Shown here: positions 44,454 to 53,825 of the stretch, in pieces
Numbering within the stretch: position 1 is the first letter of the stretch
Layout of the letters: each line of letters starts with the position of its first letter
Source: Desulfurivibrio sp044068625
Lineage (GTDB): Bacteria > Desulfobacterota > Desulfobulbia > Desulfobulbales > Desulfurivibrionaceae
Direction of reading: 5' to 3'
Assembly: GCF_044068625.1 (NCBI RefSeq)
Contig: NZ_JBIPKH010000016.1
Coordinates: forward strand, 10,736 to 74,735
Length of the DNA: 64,000 bases
The notes under the pieces: generated by a model
What the model was told of the DNA's origin: nothing
What the model saw: the letters and a program-made list of their open reading frames with translations, nothing else
Databases searched by the model: none
Translations under genes and position numbers: made by a program

Positions 44454-45520
44454 CCCTTTTCAGTTTACGGGGAGTACGCCAGATCTTTGGCGACCGCACC
44501 GTACTCGATATCGAAACCATGGAACTGGAGGCCGGCCGCAGCTACGCGCTGCTGGGTCCCAACGGCAGCGGCAAGACCACCCTGCTGCAGCTGTTGGCCC
44601 TGCTGCGCCCACCGAGCCGGGGCGACCTCTATTTGGGGGATCAACGGGTTAACTGGCGGGGAAGCGCCCTTCAATCATCACGCCGCCGGGTGGTCCTGGT
44701 GGATCAGCACCCGATCATGTTCACCGCCACGGTACGGGAAAATGTCGAGTACGGCCTGAAGATGCGGGGGGTAAAAGGGCATAAGCGGCGGCAAATCGCC
44801 AACCGATATTTGGAGCGGGTGGGGATGGCGGAGTTTGCCGACCGCCGGGCTCACCTGCTCTCCGGCGGTGAAACCCAGCGGGTGGCCATGGCCCGGGCCC
44901 TGGCCTGCCAGCCGGAGGTCCTGCTGCTGGATGAGCCCACGGCCGGGGTTGATCTGGCCAACCAGGCGGTGATCGAGCGGCTCATCCAGAAGATCCACCG
45001 GGAGCTGGGGCTGACCGTTATCTTCTCCTCCCACAACCGGCTGCAGGCTTTCAAACTCAGCCAGGAGCAGATCTTTCTCTGCCAGGGCAAACTTGCCGGT
45101 ATCGTCGGGGAAAATCAGTTTGCCGGCCAGGTCTGTCGGCAATCCGGCAAAACCTTTTGCCGAATTGCCGAGGGGGTGGAGGTGGAACTGGCCGGTGGGG
45201 CCGAAGGGGTCAGCGGAGCGGTGACGGTGGCAATCAACCCCGCGGCCATTGGCATTTATCCCCTTGACCGGCAAAACCAGGCCGGAGAAGCCGATCGGCC
45301 ACCCGGGACCCTGCTTCCGGCCCGGGTGAGACAGATGACCGCCGAGGGCGACCAGATCAGAACTTTACTTGAGCTGGGGGGTATCACCATCACCGCCCTC
45401 TTGAGCCGGGAGGAGATCCAAGGCGGGGGGGTGGTGGTCGGCGACCGGGTCCTGGTTGAACTGAAACCGCAAGCGGTGCAAGTCATCTCCTCCCCTGCCG
45501 ACCAGATCCCGCCGCATTAG
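44450..45520 (+). CDS. tupC: Tungstate ABC transporter, ATP-binding protein with C-terminal extension
   Basis: A 356-residue ATPase: Walker A GPNGSGKTT, Q-loop region, signature LSGGETQRVAMARAL, Walker B VLLLDEPTAGVDL. After about residue 230 a TOBE-like oxyanion-binding domain follows (TLLPARVRQMTAEGDQIRTLLELGG), which may give feedback inhibition. Last gene of the regulator-tupABC unit. Confidence 0.92.
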   Translation: MTLFSLRGVRQIFGDRTVLDIETMELEAGRSYALLGPNGSGKTTLLQLLALLRPPSRGDLYLGDQRVNWRGSALQSSRRRVVLVDQHPIMFTATVRENVEYGLKMRGVKGHKRRQIANRYLERVGMAEFADRRAHLLSGGETQRVAMARALACQPEVLLLDEPTAGVDLANQAVIERLIQKIHRELGLTVIFSSHNRLQAFKLSQEQIFLCQGKLAGIVGENQFAGQVCRQSGKTFCRIAEGVEVELAGGAEGVSGAVTVAINPAAIGIYPLDRQNQAGEADRPPGTLLPARVRQMTAEGDQIRTLLELGGITITALLSREEIQGGGVVVGDRVLVELKPQAVQVISSPADQIPPH

Positions 45521-45547
45521 ACCTTGCGGAGCGGCCAATCCCGATCT

Positions 45548-46246
45548 TCAAAGGCGGGGGCCGAAAATGGCGGTGCCCACCCGCACCAGGGTGGCCCCCT
45601 CCTCCACCGCCACCTCAAAATCCCCCGACATCCCCATGGATAACTCCACCTTGCCGTGGCGCCCCAGCAGGCCTTGGGCCGTCAGCTCCTCGGCCAGAAA
45701 CCGCAAGCGGCGAAAGTGGGGGCGGCTGGCCTCCGCCTCGGCCGACCAGGGCGGCATGGTCATCAGCCCCATCACCCGCAGGGCCGGCAACCCCGCCATG
45801 GCTCGCAGCAACTCGGCGGCCTGTTCCGGAGCCACCCCGGATTTTTGCCTTTCACCGCCGACATTAACCTGAACCAGTACCGCCAGCACCCTTCCGGCCA
45901 TGGCGGCATGACGATCAAGCAGGGTGGCCAGCTTCAGCCGGTCCACCGTTTCCACCATGGTGAAATTTTCCGCCGCCGCCTTCGCCTTGTTGCTCTGCAG
46001 ATGGCCGATGAAATGCCAGCCCAGTTCGCCGGCCGGATCAAATTCCGCGATCTTCTCCTGGGCCTCCTGAAGGTAGTTTTCACCAAACAGTCGCTGGCCG
46101 GCGGCAATGGCCTGCCGCAGGCGTTCCGTCGGCACCCGCTTACTCACCGCCACCAGGCGCACCGCGTCGGGATCACGCCCGGCCCTGCGGGCGGCGGCGG
46201 CAATCCGAGCCCGCACCGCCGCCAGATTATCGGCAATCGTTCCCAT
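45548..46246 (-). CDS. yggS: YggS-family pyridoxal phosphate homeostasis protein
   Basis: A 232-residue single-domain PLP protein with the PLP lysine in LVAVSKRVP, GENYLQEAQEK and HFIGHLQSNKAK. It balances free PLP; no catalytic activity is established. Six bases after galE in the same direction. Confidence 0.94.
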   Translation of the reverse strand: MGTIADNLAAVRARIAAAARRAGRDPDAVRLVAVSKRVPTERLRQAIAAGQRLFGENYLQEAQEKIAEFDPAGELGWHFIGHLQSNKAKAAAENFTMVETVDRLKLATLLDRHAAMAGRVLAVLVQVNVGGERQKSGVAPEQAAELLRAMAGLPALRVMGLMTMPPWSAEAEASRPHFRRLRFLAEELTAQGLLGRHGKVELSMGMSGDFEVAVEEGATLVRVGTAIFGPRL

Positions 46247-46252
46247 CAATCC

Positions 46253-47269
46253 TCACTCCCTTGCGCCGCCAACCCCGCCTGAGACCCAGCGCCAGGTGTC
46301 CCGACACATATCTTCCACGCTTCTTTGGGCCCGCCAACCCAGCAACCGCTGGGCCAGGGCGGGATCGGCCCAGCAGGCGGCGACATCACCGGGCCGCCTT
46401 GCCGTCACCCGGTAGGGTACCGGCCGACCGGAAACCCGGGCGAAGGTTTCAGCCATCTCCAGGACCGACAGCCCGCGGCCGGTACCGAGATTAACCGTCA
46501 ACAGACCGGGATGGCGGCGGAGATATTCCAGGGCGGCCAGATGGCCCTCCACCAGATCCATCACATGGATATAGTCCCGCACCCCGGTGCCGTCGGCGGT
46601 GGGGTAATCGGTACCGAACACCTGTAAACTTTCTCTTTTCCCGGCCGCCACCTGGGCCACATAGGGCATCAGATTGGCGGGCTCCCCGCTGGGATCCTCG
46701 CCGATCAGACCACTTTCATGGGCCCCCACCGGATTGAAGTAGCGCAAGCGGGCGATCCGCCAGCTGGGGTCGGCCCGGCTCAGGTCGGCCAGGATCTGCT
46801 CGATCATCAGCTTGGAGCGGCCATAGGGGTTGGTGGGCTCCCCCAGCGGGCAATCCTCGGCCACCGGCATCCGGGCCGGTTCGCCATAGACGGTGGCCGA
46901 GGAGCTGAAAACCAGCACCTTGACCGCCGCCGCCGCCATCGCCCGGCAAAGGGCCACGGCCCCGCCGACATTGCAGTCGTAGTAGCGCAGCGGCCGGCTA
47001 ACCGACTCCCCCACCGCCTTCAGACCGGCAAAATGGAACACCGCCTCGATCTTCTCCTGGCGCAACACCCGCTCCAGCAGTTCCCGGTCACGGACATCAC
47101 CCTCCACCAACCTGAGCGGCCGACCGCTGATCCGCGCCACCCGCTCCGCCACATCGGCCCGGGAGTTGCTCAAATTATCCAGACTTACCACCCCATGGCC
47201 GGCCTGTTGTAAAACCAGGCAGGCGTGGGAACCGATATAGCCGTTGCCGCCGGTTATCAGAATATTCAA
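46253..47269 (-). CDS. galE: UDP-glucose 4-epimerase
   Basis: A 338-residue extended SDR: NAD motif GGNGYIGSH, SSSATVYGEP with the catalytic Ser/Thr, YGRSKLM (YxxxK), and RYFNPVGAHESG. It interconverts UDP-glucose and UDP-galactose for surface polysaccharide. Confidence 0.95.
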   Translation of the reverse strand: MNILITGGNGYIGSHACLVLQQAGHGVVSLDNLSNSRADVAERVARISGRPLRLVEGDVRDRELLERVLRQEKIEAVFHFAGLKAVGESVSRPLRYYDCNVGGAVALCRAMAAAAVKVLVFSSSATVYGEPARMPVAEDCPLGEPTNPYGRSKLMIEQILADLSRADPSWRIARLRYFNPVGAHESGLIGEDPSGEPANLMPYVAQVAAGKRESLQVFGTDYPTADGTGVRDYIHVMDLVEGHLAALEYLRRHPGLLTVNLGTGRGLSVLEMAETFARVSGRPVPYRVTARRPGDVAACWADPALAQRLLGWRAQRSVEDMCRDTWRWVSGGVGGARE

Positions 47270-47379
47270 AGTTCACCTCCCGCTTATCCGCCGATCCCAT
47301 CGACCGGTCATCGCTCTTCTACCACAGGAGGCGAGGAAATGGAATATCGACCACACCCTCTCCCGGACGCCAACTCCCC

Positions 47380-47438
47380 TTGACATTCGGCGAATCAACT
47401 GCTATCGATGACGGAGTGAACATTCACTCCGTCATCGA
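47380..47438 (+). promoter_or_regulatory. Promoter and palindromic operator of the TetR / RND operon
   Basis: TTGACA (47380-47385), 17 bases, TATCGA (47403-47408). A perfect palindrome 47405-47438, TCGATGACGGAGTGAA-CA-TTCACTCCGTCATCGA, overlaps the -10 and the start site. A TetR dimer bound here would block transcription of its own operon. Confidence 0.8.
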
Positions 47439-47467
47439 CGGAGGAGCAACACCCGCAGGAAACGGCG

Positions 47468-48031
47468 ATGGCGAAAAGCGACAAACGGCAACTGATCATG
47501 ACGGCGGCCCTGCAACTCTTTGCCGAGCGGGGTTTCCATGGCGCGCCGACCTCGGCCATCGCCGCCGGGGCCGGGGTCGGGGTCGGGACCATCTACCGCT
47601 ATTTCAAGGATAAGGACAGCCTGGTCCACCAACTGTGTACCGAACTGCACCAGCACTACCAGCAGACGATCCTGGCCGAACTCGATCCCCGCCTGCCGCC
47701 CCGGGAGCGCCTGGAGCAGATTTTCGCCGTCCTGTTGCGGATCTTCATCGCCGCCCCCGATGAGTTCCGTTTTATGGAGCTATACTACTACTCTTCCTAC
47801 GCCACCGCATCCGCCTCGCGCTTCCCGGAAGAGGACAGCATCGTTTTCCAGACCATCCGCGAGGCCCGGGAACAGGGGTTGTGCAAGGATGCCCCCCCGC
47901 GGGTTCTGGAGGCCCTCGCCTGGGGACCGCTGGTGGCCCTGGCCAAGGAGCACAGCAATCGCAACCTGGTGGTGGATCAGAAAATTATGGCCCTGACTGT
48001 GCGGGCCTCCTGGGACGCCATTCGGGAATAG
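47468..48031 (+). CDS. TetR-family repressor of the RND efflux operon
   Basis: A 187-residue regulator: N-terminal HTH (AALQLFAERGFHGAPTSAIA...VGTIYRYFKDKDSLV) and a ligand-binding C-terminal domain. First gene of an operon with MFP, RND and OMF components, behind the palindromic operator, so autoregulation and drug- or solvent-induced derepression are likely. Confidence 0.92.
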   Translation: MAKSDKRQLIMTAALQLFAERGFHGAPTSAIAAGAGVGVGTIYRYFKDKDSLVHQLCTELHQHYQQTILAELDPRLPPRERLEQIFAVLLRIFIAAPDEFRFMELYYYSSYATASASRFPEEDSIVFQTIREAREQGLCKDAPPRVLEALAWGPLVALAKEHSNRNLVVDQKIMALTVRASWDAIRE

Positions 48032-48046
48032 AGGAGAAAATAGAGC

Positions 48047-49198
48047 ATGAACAGTCATCGTTTCGTCATTGCCCCCTCGCCGGCCACCCTGCGGCTATTG
48101 CTGCTCCTGGGATCGCTGCTGCTGATCTCCGGCTGCGGCAACGGAACTCCCGATGGTGGACCGCAGGGACCACCGCCGATGCCGGTTGCAGTCCTGACCG
48201 TGGAACCGGAGAATATCGCGGTGGAGGCCGAATACGCCGGCCGGGTCCACGGCTCCCGCGAGGTGGAGGTCCGGGCCCGGGTGGCGGGAATCCTGGAAAA
48301 GCGACTCTTCCTGGAAGGTCAGGCGGTGGCGGAGGGTGATCCCCTCTTCCGGATCGACCCGGAACCCTTTGCCATCGCCATGCAACGGGCCCGGGCCGAA
48401 CAGGCCGCGGCCAAAGCCGATCTGGAGCAGGCCCGGCGGGAGATGGCGCGCAGTACCACCCTTTATCAACAGGACGCCATCAGCCAGCGGGAGCGGGATC
48501 AGGCCCTGACCAACCACCAACTGGCCGAGGCCCGCCTGGCCCTGGTGGAGGCCGCCCTGGCCGATGCCGGCCGCAATCTGCGCTACACCCGGGTCGAGGC
48601 CCCGATCACCGGAATCACCGGCCTGGAATCCTTTCCCGAGGGCAGCCTGATCGAACCCGGCACCCTGCTCACCACCATCACCAGCCATGATCCGATCCAT
48701 CTCCGCTTCTCCCTGCCGGAGGAGGATGCCGCCCGCCTGGCCCGGCGCCTGACCGGCGACGAAGCCACCCGGCCCCTTGCAGCGACTCTCCGCCTGGCCG
48801 ACGGCAGTGATTACCGCCATTCGGGCCGGGTGGACTTCACCGACCGGGTGATCGATCCCCGGACCGGCACGGTCAACGCCCGGGCCATCTTCGCCAATCC
48901 CGACAGCGAACTGGTGCCCGGCCAGCTTCTGCGCATCCGGCTGCAGCTTGACCAACTCGCCGGGGTCTTTGCCGTACCCCCGGCCGCCATCAGCAATGAT
49001 CGCACCGGCCCCAAACTCTTCGTCGTCGAGGAGGATAACACGGTCCGCTCCCGGCCGGTGGAGTTGGGACCCCAGGTGGCCGGCCGGCAACTGGTACTCT
49101 CCGGGCTGGCAAGGGGCGACCGCCTGGTGATCAACGGCCAGGTGGCCCTGGCCGACGGAATGGCGGTCAACCCCGTTTCCGCCGAACAAAAGGAGTAG
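48047..49198 (+). CDS. RND efflux periplasmic adaptor (MexA/AcrA type) lipoprotein
   Basis: A 383-residue membrane fusion protein. A signal peptide ends in the lipobox LLISGC, so lipid-anchored to the inner membrane. Barrel-sandwich halves (EVEVRARVAGILEKRLFLEGQAV; RYTRVEAPITGITGLESFPEGSL) flank an alpha-hairpin (about 100-165), then beta-barrel and membrane-proximal domains (LVPGQLLRIRLQLDQ). Links the RND pump to the outer-membrane channel. Confidence 0.94.
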   Translation: MNSHRFVIAPSPATLRLLLLLGSLLLISGCGNGTPDGGPQGPPPMPVAVLTVEPENIAVEAEYAGRVHGSREVEVRARVAGILEKRLFLEGQAVAEGDPLFRIDPEPFAIAMQRARAEQAAAKADLEQARREMARSTTLYQQDAISQRERDQALTNHQLAEARLALVEAALADAGRNLRYTRVEAPITGITGLESFPEGSLIEPGTLLTTITSHDPIHLRFSLPEEDAARLARRLTGDEATRPLAATLRLADGSDYRHSGRVDFTDRVIDPRTGTVNARAIFANPDSELVPGQLLRIRLQLDQLAGVFAVPPAAISNDRTGPKLFVVEEDNTVRSRPVELGPQVAGRQLVLSGLARGDRLVINGQVALADGMAVNPVSAEQKE

Positions 49199-49201
49199 CA
49201 A

Positions 49202-52200
49202 ATGGCCCGCTTCTTTATCAACCGGCCGATCTTCGCCAGTGTGATCTCGATCATCATTATCCTGGCCGGCCTGGTTTCCCTGCGGATTCTGCCGGTGGAG
49301 CAATACCCGGACGTGGTCCCGCCCCAGGTGGTGGTCCAGGCCTTCTATCCCGGAGCCGGGGCCGAGGTGATCGCCACCTCGGTGGCGGCCCCCCTGGAGC
49401 AGGAGATCAACGGGGTGGACAACATGATCTACATGGAGTCCACCAGTACCGACGCCGGGATGCTGATGATCACCGTGACCTTCGAGATGGGCACCAACCC
49501 CGACCAGGCGGCGATCAACGTCAACAACCGGGTCCAGGCGGCCACGGCCCGCCTTCCCCAGCGGGTGCGGGATCTGGGGGTCCGGGTGGAGGCCCGCTCC
49601 ACCAACATACTGATGGTGATGGTCCTCTCCTCGCCCGACGGCCGTTACGATCCGATCTATATCAGCAACTACACCCTGCTCAACGTGATCGACGAACTCT
49701 CGCGCCTGCCCGGGGTCGGCAACGCCTCCCTCTTCGCCAGCCAGGATTACTCGCTCAGGATCTGGCTGCAACCGGACAAGCTGGCCCGCCACGGCCTGAC
49801 CCCCTCCGACGTGGCCGACGCCCTGCGGGAGCAGAACGCCCAGTTCGCCGCCGGCCAGTTGGGCGGGGAACCGGCCCCCCCCGGCCAGGCCTTTACCTAC
49901 ACCGTCACCACCCCGGGCCAGTTCAGCACCCCGGAGGAGTTCGCCGGGGTGATCCTGCGGGCCGACCAGCAGGGCGGCACCCTGCGCCTGGGGGATGTAG
50001 CCCGGATCGAGGTGGGAGCCCAGCGCTACGATTTTTCCGCCACCTACAACGGCACCCCCACCGTTCCCCTGGGGGTTTACCTCCAGCCGGGAGCCAACGC
50101 TTTAGCCACCGGCGAACGGGTCAAAGCCACGATGGCCCAAATCAGCGAGCGCTTCCCGGCCGGCCTGGAATATACGATCCCCTACGACACCACCGAGTTC
50201 GTCGAGATTTCCATCCGCGAAGTGATGATTACCATCCTGGTGGCCACCGTTCTGGTGGTGCTGGTCACCTTCGTTTTCCTCCAGCATATCCGGGCCACCC
50301 TGATTCCGGTGGCGGCGATCCCCGTTTCCCTGATCGGCACCTTTGCCGGGATGCAGCTTATGGGGTTCTCGGTCAACCTGCTGACCCTCTTCGGCCTGGT
50401 ACTCTCCATCGGGATCGTGGTGGACAACGCCATTATCGTGATGGAAAACGTCGAACGGCTGATCATGGAAAAGGGGCTGGCGGCCCGCGAGGCCTCGGTG
50501 GAAACCATGCGCCAGGTGGCCGGGGCGGTGGTGGCCTCCACCCTGGTGCTGGTGGCGGTTTTTGCCCCGGTGGCCTTTCTCGGGGGCCTCAGCGGCGAGC
50601 TTTATCGCCAGTTCGCGGTGACCATCACGGTGTCGGTGGTGGTCTCCGGGGTGGTGGCCCTGACCCTGACCCCGGCCATGTGCGCAGTGCTGCTGGATAA
50701 GCAGCCCCACGTCCCGGCCGCGCCTTTCCGGCTCTTCAACCGGATCTTTGAATATCTGACCGACTTTTTCGTGGCCAGCGCCGGTTTCATGATCCGACGC
50801 CGGGTGCTGGGGGCGACCCTCTTTCTGCTCTGCTGCGGGGCGACGTTTTTGCTGCTGGAACGCCTGCCCTCGGGTCTGGTGCCCCAGGAGGATCAGGGGG
50901 CTGTCATGGTGGTGGGCCAGTTGCCGCCGGCCTCGGCCATGGGCCGAACCAATGAGGTGCGGGACACCCTCTCCGAGCAGTTGACCGCCATCGCTGAAAT
51001 CGATGAATTCACCGCCATCTCCGGCTTCGACATCTTCGCCTTTTCGCTGCGTCCCAACGCCTTGCTTGGTTTTGCCAATCTCTCCGACTGGCGGCGGCGC
51101 CCCGCCCCGGAACAACATGCCCAGGCCCTGGCCGGTCGGATCATGGGGGTGGGTTTCGGGATTATCGAGGCCAACATTTTCGCCTTCACGCCGCCGCCGA
51201 TCATGGGTCTGTCCCTGACCGGCGGGGTGGAGGGCTATCTCCAGATCCGGGGCGACGCCACCCCTGATGAGATCGAAGCGTTGGCCGGCCGGGTGGTCCG
51301 GGCGGCCAACGCCCGGCCCGAACTGGTGGGAGTCCGCAGCACCATCGATGCCGGCATCCCTCGCTACCGGGCCGAGGTGGACCGGGAGAAGGCCAAGGCG
51401 ATGGGGGTCCCGATCAACACCGTCTTCGAGGCGCTGCAAAGCACCTTCGGTTCCCTCTATGTCAACGACTTCGCCTATCTCGGCCGCCTCTGGCAGGTCA
51501 ATCTCCAGGCCGAGGGCGAGTTCCGCAGCCAGCCGGATGATCTGCGCCATATCTTCGTCCGCTCCCGGAGCGGCGAGATGATCCCCTTAAGTTCGCTGAT
51601 GAGCCTGGAGCGGACCAGCGGCGCGGATGTGATCAACCGGTTCAATATCTACCCGGCCGCCCGCCTGATGGCCGACCCGGCCCCCGGCTACACCAGCGGC
51701 CAGGCCAAGGAGGCGATGGAGGCGGTGGTCGGTGAGCTGCAGGACCGGCGGCAAACCCTGATGGGCTGGATCGGCGAGGCCTACCAGCTTGAGGTGGCCG
51801 CCGGGGCCGGGGGAACCGCCTTCGGCCTGGGTCTGCTGATGGTCTTTCTGATCCTGGCCGCCCAGTATGAACGCTGGACCCTGCCCCTGGCGGTGGCCTC
51901 GGCGGTGCCCTTCGGAGTTTTCGGGGCGGCCCTGATCGCCTGGCTGCGAGGGTATCCCAACGATATTTACTTTCAGGTGGGTTTGCTGGTATTAATTGGG
52001 CTGGCGGCCAAAAACGCGATTCTGATCGTCGAGTTCGCCGCCCAGAACCGGGAGGGCGGCATGAGCCCGGCCGAGGCGGCGATGGCCGCCGCCCGCCAGC
52101 GTTTCCGGGCCATCGTAATGACCGCTTCCACCTTTATCATCGGCACCCTGCCCCTGGTTTTCGCCACCGGCGCCGGCGCCGCCAGCCGCCGGGAGATCGG

Positions 52201-52324
52201 CTCGGTGGTCCTGGGCGGGATGCTGGCAGCCAGCACCCTGGCCCTGATCTTTGTGCCGCTCTTCTATGTGCTGTTCGAGAACCTGGCGATCCAGCGCCAA
52301 AAGGGAAAAAACAATCATGCCTAG
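49202..52324 (+). CDS. RND multidrug efflux transporter (HAE1, AcrB/MexB type)
   Basis: A 1040-residue inner-membrane proton-driven pump with 12 transmembrane segments and two large periplasmic loops. N-terminal MARFFINRPIFASVISIIII; the proton-relay Asp pair region is in TM4 (GIVVDNAIIVMENVER); the second-half equivalent is GLAAKNAILIVEFAAQNRE. Normal family length. Exports hydrophobic toxic compounds with its adaptor and outer-membrane partner. Confidence 0.96.
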   Translation: MARFFINRPIFASVISIIIILAGLVSLRILPVEQYPDVVPPQVVVQAFYPGAGAEVIATSVAAPLEQEINGVDNMIYMESTSTDAGMLMITVTFEMGTNPDQAAINVNNRVQAATARLPQRVRDLGVRVEARSTNILMVMVLSSPDGRYDPIYISNYTLLNVIDELSRLPGVGNASLFASQDYSLRIWLQPDKLARHGLTPSDVADALREQNAQFAAGQLGGEPAPPGQAFTYTVTTPGQFSTPEEFAGVILRADQQGGTLRLGDVARIEVGAQRYDFSATYNGTPTVPLGVYLQPGANALATGERVKATMAQISERFPAGLEYTIPYDTTEFVEISIREVMITILVATVLVVLVTFVFLQHIRATLIPVAAIPVSLIGTFAGMQLMGFSVNLLTLFGLVLSIGIVVDNAIIVMENVERLIMEKGLAAREASVETMRQVAGAVVASTLVLVAVFAPVAFLGGLSGELYRQFAVTITVSVVVSGVVALTLTPAMCAVLLDKQPHVPAAPFRLFNRIFEYLTDFFVASAGFMIRRRVLGATLFLLCCGATFLLLERLPSGLVPQEDQGAVMVVGQLPPASAMGRTNEVRDTLSEQLTAIAEIDEFTAISGFDIFAFSLRPNALLGFANLSDWRRRPAPEQHAQALAGRIMGVGFGIIEANIFAFTPPPIMGLSLTGGVEGYLQIRGDATPDEIEALAGRVVRAANARPELVGVRSTIDAGIPRYRAEVDREKAKAMGVPINTVFEALQSTFGSLYVNDFAYLGRLWQVNLQAEGEFRSQPDDLRHIFVRSRSGEMIPLSSLMSLERTSGADVINRFNIYPAARLMADPAPGYTSGQAKEAMEAVVGELQDRRQTLMGWIGEAYQLEVAAGAGGTAFGLGLLMVFLILAAQYERWTLPLAVASAVPFGVFGAALIAWLRGYPNDIYFQVGLLVLIGLAAKNAILIVEFAAQNREGGMSPAEAAMAAARQRFRAIVMTASTFIIGTLPLVFATGAGAASRREIGSVVLGGMLAASTLALIFVPLFYVLFENLAIQRQKGKNNHA

Positions 52325-53825
52325 AATCGGATTACTTTTAGCCCTCCTCCTGCTCAGCGGCGGTTGCGCCCTGGGCCCCGACTACCAGCGGCCGGAGCTT
52401 GATACTCCGGAGGATTACCGCCATGCCCCGCCGGTGACCGAAAATGGGGAGCTGATCAGCCTCCAGGCAGTTCCGCCCGCCGATGACCTGCCCAAGGGGG
52501 AGTGGTGGCAGCTTTACCACGATCCGTTGCTGAACGATCTCCAGCAACGGGCCGCCGCCGGCAACCGGGAGTTACGGGTTGCCCTGGCCCGCCTGGACCA
52601 GGCCCGGGCCGCCGCCAGGATCAGCGACGCCGACCGGCTGCCCCGCCTCGATCTCCAGCCCTCGGCCCAACGGAGCCGCACCCCCGAGGATCTCTCCCCC
52701 ATGGGAACCGCCATCACCACGACCACCATCACCCTGCCCCTCAATCTCGGCTACGAGATCGATCTCTGGGGCCGCTTGCGTCGCCAGAGCGAGGCGGCGG
52801 GGGCCGATTTCGCGGCCTCGACCGCGGAGGTGGAAAATTTTCGTCTCCTGCTCCACGGCGAGGTGGCCAGGGCCTATTTCTCCCTCTGGACCCTGGACCA
52901 GGAACTGGAGTTGCTGACAAAGACCTTGGAGTTGCGACGGGAGAACCTGCGCCTGGTGACCAGCCGCTTCAGCAGCGGCCTGGCTGGACGGCTGGATGTC
53001 AGCCGGGCCGAAAGCGAAGCGGCGGTGACCGAGGCCGAGGTGGTGATGCTGCGGCAGCGGCGGGCCGAACTGGAACATGCCCTGGCCTTGCTGCTGGGGG
53101 AGACCACCAGCCGGTTCACCCTGCCCCCGATCGCCGAGAGCGGACCCGATGTGCCACCGGTGGCCCCCGGCCTGCCCTCGGCCCTGCTCCAACGCCGCCC
53201 CGACGTGGCGGCGGCGGAGCGGCGGCTGATGGCGGCTTCGGCCCGGATCGGCATGGCCAAGGCCGCCTTTTTCCCATCCATCCGCCTGACCGGCGCCGCC
53301 GGCTACGGCAGCAACGAACTGGACCGCCTGCTCAACAGCGGCAACCGCCTCTGGAGCCTGGGGCCGCAGATCAGCCTGCCGATCTTTGACGGGGGCCGCA
53401 ACCGGGCCCGCCTGGAGCAGGCCCGGGCCGCCTACCAGGAAAACCTGGCCGCCTATCAGCAGACCATTCTCCAGGCCTTCAAGGAGGTGGACGACGCCCT
53501 GGTCGCCCTAGATCTGCTGACCGAACAGCAGCAGGCCCAGCAACGGGCCCTGGCCGCCACCCGCCAAAGCGTCGAGCTCTCCCATCATCGCTATCGGGCC
53601 GGCCTGGTCAGTTATCTGGAGGTAATTGAAAGTGAGCGCACCGCCCTCACTTTAGAGCGGGCGGCCCTGCTCACCACCGGCCAGCAACTGCAGGCCAACC
53701 TGGCCCTGATCAAGGCCCTGGGCGGCGGCTGGCAGGATGACGACCTGCTGGCGGCGCTCCCGCCTAATCCCCCTCCCGGAGCAGAAGCAGCCAGGGCGGA
53801 GCCGGGATCCCCAGCGATTCGGTGA
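52317..53825 (+). CDS. RND efflux outer-membrane factor (NodT/OprM family) lipoprotein
   Basis: A 502-residue lipoprotein (lipobox LLSGGC) forming the trimeric outer-membrane channel. Two repeats with the family signatures PLNLGYEIDLWGRLRRQ and LSHHRYRAGLVSYLEVIESER are present. The ATG overlaps the pump gene stop by 8 bases. Its 3' end overlaps the convergent protease gene by 62 bases. Confidence 0.93.
   Translation: MPRIGLLLALLLLSGGCALGPDYQRPELDTPEDYRHAPPVTENGELISLQAVPPADDLPKGEWWQLYHDPLLNDLQQRAAAGNRELRVALARLDQARAAARISDADRLPRLDLQPSAQRSRTPEDLSPMGTAITTTTITLPLNLGYEIDLWGRLRRQSEAAGADFAASTAEVENFRLLLHGEVARAYFSLWTLDQELELLTKTLELRRENLRLVTSRFSSGLAGRLDVSRAESEAAVTEAEVVMLRQRRAELEHALALLLGETTSRFTLPPIAESGPDVPPVAPGLPSALLQRRPDVAAAERRLMAASARIGMAKAAFFPSIRLTGAAGYGSNELDRLLNSGNRLWSLGPQISLPIFDGGRNRARLEQARAAYQENLAAYQQTILQAFKEVDDALVALDLLTEQQQAQQRALAATRQSVELSHHRYRAGLVSYLEVIESERTALTLERAALLTTGQQLQANLALIKALGGGWQDDDLLAALPPNPPPGAEAARAEPGSPAIR

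Noticed and set aside
48095..49792. 565-codon minus-strand frame across the RND adaptor and pump genes
   Set aside because: Spans a gene boundary on the other strand and has shadow-like composition.
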